DNA of 64,000 nt from UBA10649 sp964597445 (GTDB lineage Bacteria > Actinomycetota > Actinomycetes > S36-B12): the NCBI GenBank assembly GCA_964597445.1, contig CAZQXO010000003.1, positions 20,758 to 84,757 on the forward strand. The letters are read 5' to 3'. Positions within the stretch are counted from its first letter, which is position 1, and each line of letters opens with the position of its first letter. Shown one piece after another: positions 60,917 through 64,000 of this stretch. The notes below the pieces were generated by a model, which saw only the letters and a list, made by a program, of their open reading frames with translations, was not told the DNA's origin and searched no databases. The position numbers and the translations under genes are program-made.

Positions 60917-60922
60917 TGGGTC

Positions 60923-61576
60923 ATGCCGATAGACCGCAGGAGGGTTCTCGTCGTCGAGGACGAGCCCCTCATGCGCTCCCTCCTCTCGGATGTCGTGACG
61001 GAGCACGGGTTCGCCGTGCGAACGGCGGGGAATGTGTCTGAGGCCAAGCGTGAGATCGAGGACTTCGACCCGGACGTGCTCCTGTTGGACGTCAATCTCG
61101 GCGACGGGCCCTCGGGCCTGCACCTGGCGCACGCCATCCGCCTCTCTCGTCCGGATATCGCGATCCTGGTGTTCACGAGTCAGCCCGACGATGCGACGGC
61201 GGGCGGCGACATGCAGCGCCTGCCTCCGGGGGTGGGCTATCTGCACAAGCACCGGGTGACCGATGAGGCGCAACTCGTCGAGGCGTTGGAGAAGGTCTTG
61301 CGCGACCAGGCGCCTGCTGCTCCCGAGCCGCTGGCTACGGAAGATGTCTTCGCATTCCTGGGTACCAACGGCTCACGCACCCTCAGGCTCCTGGCAGAGG
61401 GCTACGACAACGACGAAATCGCCCGCCGCTGTGGTGTGAGCCGCAAGACGGTGGAGCGATGGCTCGAGCAGGTCTATCGGGATCTGGGAATCGACACGAA
61501 GGGGTCACTCAACCCGCGTGTGGCGGCTGCGCGTCAGTTCTTCTTTGCTGTGGGGGTTCCAGGCGCGAAGTGTTGA
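60923..61576 (+). CDS. Two-component response regulator, NarL/LuxR type
   Basis: A 217-residue regulator. The receiver domain has an acidic pocket (E12, D13), phospho-acceptor D56 in VLLLDVNLGDG, T85 (ILVFTSQ) and K109 (GYLHKH). The C-terminal LuxR-like helix-turn-helix (about 156-195) is NDEIARRCGVSRKTVERWLE. Its 3' end overlaps that of the histidine kinase gene on the other strand by 43 bp. It is the natural candidate to bind the GGGAAWTCCC palindromes flanking it. Confidence 0.92.
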   Translation: MPIDRRRVLVVEDEPLMRSLLSDVVTEHGFAVRTAGNVSEAKREIEDFDPDVLLLDVNLGDGPSGLHLAHAIRLSRPDIAILVFTSQPDDATAGGDMQRLPPGVGYLHKHRVTDEAQLVEALEKVLRDQAPAAPEPLATEDVFAFLGTNGSRTLRLLAEGYDNDEIARRCGVSRKTVERWLEQVYRDLGIDTKGSLNPRVAAARQFFFAVGVPGAKC

Positions 61577-63312
61577 GGCGTGTGCTGCGGGTCGAGCACG
61601 GGCAGCAGGCATGTCGTGGTCGTGCATGAGCCCTCCCGAGTCCGGGACCAAGAAATCGATGCCTCGTCGAGGATCGCGGACCCCAGGCCGTAGCGCGTGG
61701 TCATGAGGTCGTGGACGCCGTCATCCGCAACGCTGAGAAGGAGGGTCCGGTGATCATGAGCCTCCAGCTTGATCGTCATGGACATCGCCTGTCCATGACG
61801 GACTCCGTTGAAGACGAGCTCGGGAATGAGGTCATTGACTGACCTGGCACACAGAGGGTCTGCCGCCATGGCTTCTCTTGCCCAGTCCTCGACAAAGAAG
61901 GAGAGCTCCACTGATCCTGACCAGTTGCTCTCGGTCAGCGAGATGACGGTGTCCAACGGGTCAGGAGTGACCTCATCGACATCGAGATCAGCGATGGCTT
62001 GAAGGACCTCCTGCTTGAGCGCCTCCAGAAGAACCTCGTCATCAGCTGCGTGAGTCATGGTCCGATCGAGTCGCAGGAATGCGGCAGTGAGCGATGCCTG
62101 GAGACGTCCATGCAGGGCCCTGGCCAGGGCCCCTTCGCGCTGGCGGAAGCGCTCTCGCGTGCGGGCAAGGGTCCAACGCAGATCCTCGGTGGTGGCCCTC
62201 AGCTCGGATTCGAGTGCCAGGTCCTGATCGCGGGCAGCCTCCGCGATGGCGATGGCGGTTCCGATCATGAGCGCAAACATCGGCGCCACGAAGACGAAGA
62301 CAAAGGGAACCGGCTGGTCCTGCATGTACGGCAACGTCGCTAGGCCCAGGGACACTCCTCCCGCGATCTGGGCGAGGATGAAGGCCGCGGCTTTCGCGCC
62401 CGCTCCTCGATCTGCGGTGATCCACAGGGCCGCTCGTCGCGCGAGCCAGAATCCGGGAATGGCCACGACAAGCGTGGCGACCAAGCCCAGGGTCAACGCC
62501 GGCCCATAAAGGAAGGTGTGGATCGGCAGGCCCATCCACACGAGCAGGGCGGGGGTGGCGATCGGGTGGATGCGTGCGGGGTCGAGGCCCTCTCTCACGG
62601 CGAGTGACCAGTCGACACCCTTGGTCTCCGCCACAGGCCGCGGAGGGGCCCATGCTGACGGCCGGGCGGCCAGCTGGTGGCTCAGTGGCCGCACCACGTC
62701 ATCGATCGTGACGCGAAGGCGCTCTCGAAACCCCTGAGCAGTCGCACCCCCGACAACACCGAGACTCTCCAAGATGGTTCGTCGGATCTCGTCCGTGGCC
62801 TGGCTGTTGAGTTCCGCCAGATCCTGCTGGGCTATCTCGTCGAGATCAAGCAGGTGAGTTCGCTCAGCGATGAGCTGGCGTCGCATGGCGTGCAGTCCCC
62901 GCACCTCGCTTACCGCGAGCCAGATGAGCACTGTGACCACGGCGAGATGGCTCACGGAGGCCACGACCCTGAAAGCGAGTTCCGGGGCATCCGTCACTCC
63001 TGTGACGTCCAAGAGCACGCCGAAGGCGATGCCGCGGACGGCGGTTCCCGCCAGCAGTGCGGCGAGGAGGATCCAGTTCCAGCTCTGGGGCGCCATCCGG
63101 GGGCACATGACCCGCCAGGTGACGTAGGGGAAGGCAAACATCAGAACCTGAACGACGCTCGCGAGGGCGAGCCGCACCGGCAGGGCCGACAACTCCCCAC
63201 CACTGGCGGCCCATTCCCCGATCTGCACAACGAAGACCCAGATGAGGGTAAGGACGAAGACCGGCGCGGACAGCAGTGCTTCGGGCAGAAGCCTGACGCG
63301 ACCTGATCTCAT
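61534..63312 (-). CDS. Membrane sensor histidine kinase
   Basis: A 592-residue kinase with an unusual layout: four or five N-terminal helices (residues 1-140), a cytoplasmic helical linker, a second block of about four helices (residues 240-360) and a C-terminal kinase. The phospho-acceptor is probably H401 in ARALHGRLQASL, close to the HisKA_3 pattern; the N box is ELVFNGVRHG and a G box is YGLGSAILDEA. It lies tail to tail with the response regulator. No periplasmic sensor domain is evident, so it probably senses within the membrane. Confidence 0.85.
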   Translation of the reverse strand: MRSGRVRLLPEALLSAPVFVLTLIWVFVVQIGEWAASGGELSALPVRLALASVVQVLMFAFPYVTWRVMCPRMAPQSWNWILLAALLAGTAVRGIAFGVLLDVTGVTDAPELAFRVVASVSHLAVVTVLIWLAVSEVRGLHAMRRQLIAERTHLLDLDEIAQQDLAELNSQATDEIRRTILESLGVVGGATAQGFRERLRVTIDDVVRPLSHQLAARPSAWAPPRPVAETKGVDWSLAVREGLDPARIHPIATPALLVWMGLPIHTFLYGPALTLGLVATLVVAIPGFWLARRAALWITADRGAGAKAAAFILAQIAGGVSLGLATLPYMQDQPVPFVFVFVAPMFALMIGTAIAIAEAARDQDLALESELRATTEDLRWTLARTRERFRQREGALARALHGRLQASLTAAFLRLDRTMTHAADDEVLLEALKQEVLQAIADLDVDEVTPDPLDTVISLTESNWSGSVELSFFVEDWAREAMAADPLCARSVNDLIPELVFNGVRHGQAMSMTIKLEAHDHRTLLLSVADDGVHDLMTTRYGLGSAILDEASISWSRTREGSCTTTTCLLPVLDPQHTPQHFAPGTPTAKKN

Positions 63313-63428
63313 GCGCGGCTCACAGGTGCTCTCGTGATGAATGCTCCGCTGCTCACGCGGATGCCTTGGAGGCTACCGGTCGCGGCAGGGTCCGGCACGA
63401 TCAGGCGCAGCAAGGGGAGGCGCGGTGC

Positions 63429-63475
63429 GGGAAATCCCTCATGGCGACCTCGCCGGGAATTCAGAGGGTTAACGT
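63429..63475 (+). promoter_or_regulatory. GGGAAATCCC site and -10 element upstream of the phosphoesterase
   Basis: GGGAAATCCC (63429-63438), sharing 13 bases (through CTCA) with the GloVer site, is centred 41.5 bp from the end of TAACGT (63470-63475). A partial copy GGGAATTC lies at 63455-63462. On the other strand TAGCCT (63375-63370) could start the kinase gene, with the site 63.5 bp away, two helical turns further. Confidence 0.55.
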
Positions 63476-63536
63476 GCCGCACGGGCCGGCTGACGAAGTC
63501 GGGACACGCGTCCACCTGACCTGTGAGAGGTAAGCA

Positions 63537-64000
63537 ATGTCGAAGTACACCAACGAAAACGCCATGGACCACGTGATTTTGGTGCTGTTCGAGAATCGCT
63601 CACTCGACAACATGCTCGGCCACCTCTACGGTCCTGCGGACGGCAAGACCTTTGAAGGCGTGATTGGCAAGGACCTGTCGAACCCGGTGCCCGCCTGGGC
63701 CGAGCACCAGCCGTCGGACGGTAGCGGAGTGGTGAGGTACCACGCCGCCACCGATATGGACTCGCCGAATCCGGACTCCGGCGAGGAGTACTTCCACACC
63801 AACGTCCAGCTGTTCAACACCCTCGATGATCACAACCGGGGGAAGATGGGCGGCGATGTCACGGCGCCCTGGAACGCACCGGCTCCGCACACCAAGCCGA
63901 CGATGGATGGCTTCGTCACCGACTACATCAGCGCCTTCATGCCGCAGATGGACCGCCAGCCCACGTTCGAGGAGTACTCGCAGATCATGACGGGCTACCT
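63537..64000 (+). CDS. Phosphoesterase / phospholipase C family protein, N-terminal part
   Basis: The first 154 residues are visible before the window ends. VILVLFENRSLDNMLGHLYG matches the metal-binding N-terminus of the phosphoesterase family (PF04185: bacterial phospholipase C, acid phosphatase AcpA), where Glu and Asn bind metal. ATG 63537 has GAGAGG 6 nt upstream. Unlike most members it shows no signal peptide, so it may be cytoplasmic or exported by another route. A palindromic site lies about 100 bp upstream. Confidence 0.85.
   Translation, partial: MSKYTNENAMDHVILVLFENRSLDNMLGHLYGPADGKTFEGVIGKDLSNPVPAWAEHQPSDGSGVVRYHAATDMDSPNPDSGEEYFHTNVQLFNTLDDHNRGKMGGDVTAPWNAPAPHTKPTMDGFVTDYISAFMPQMDRQPTFEEYSQIMTGY

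Larger units (their letters stand above)
60440..60922. other. Intergenic regulatory region between the GloVer gene and the response regulator
   Basis: No convincing gene is present in this 483-bp stretch. It holds two palindromic sites (60559-60568 and 60707-60722), a minus-strand -10 (60527-60522), two plus-strand -10 hexamers (60751-60756, 60911-60916) and a 9-bp inverted repeat (60774-60782 with 60841-60849). Confidence 0.6.

Overview
The window is a high-GC (about two thirds G+C by eye) actinobacterial chromosome segment. The gene order rne-rplU-rpmA-obgE-proB-proA-nadD-rsfS, leuS-degV-plsY-comEA-comEC-holA, rpsT-lepA-hemW-hrcA-dnaJ-rsmE-phoH-ybeY-era-recO-uppS and zur-znuCBA-glyS-dusB-ppdK-dgt-dnaG is the conserved block known from Mycobacterium and Streptomyces. 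Four runs of exactly 100 N show a draft scaffold. Three of the four runs fall inside coding sequence (comEC, between hmuU and hmuT, and znuA), and the true missing sequence is probably longer than 100 bases in at least two of them. I cannot name the genus.

Layout. 1-7290: end of RNase E, ribosomal proteins L21/L27, the Obg GTPase, proline biosynthesis (proB, proA), NAD biosynthesis (nadD), ribosome silencing factor and a histidine phosphatase. 7346-10500: tRNA-Ala followed by a large secreted pentapeptide-repeat protein and an EamA exporter. 10574-19656: leuS, a YcaQ-like DNA glycosylase, degV, plsY, the DNA-uptake genes comEA/comEC and holA. 19666-24167: a haem-uptake locus (hmuTUV, two secreted proteins, a TetR regulator). 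24244-38470: rpsT, lepA, hemW, the heat-shock pair hrcA-dnaJ behind a perfect CIRCE element, rsmE, phoH, ybeY, era, recO, uppS. 38471-41715: a zinc regulon (zur, znuC, znuB, znuA, Zur box). 41732-55886: glyS, a drug efflux MFS protein, dusB, a VKOR-like protein, ppdK, a thioredoxin-like lipoprotein, dgt and dnaG. 55951-64000: tRNA-Asn, a short accessory block ending in alpha-acetolactate decarboxylase, tRNA-Met, then an accessory region with a secreted GloVer-repeat protein, a two-component system and a phosphoesterase/phospholipase C cut by the window end.

Two regulatory observations stand out. First, about twenty genes have a TANNNT-like -10 hexamer ending 6-7 nt before the start codon, with no ribosome binding site, so leaderless transcription appears to be the default for first genes in operons. 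Second, in the last 4 kb the palindrome GGGAAWTCCC occurs three times, each time with its centre exactly 41.5 bp from the end of a -10-like hexamer: upstream of the GloVer gene, upstream of the response regulator and upstream of the phosphoesterase. This looks like a small, previously unrecognised regulon controlled by the two-component system encoded between the sites.
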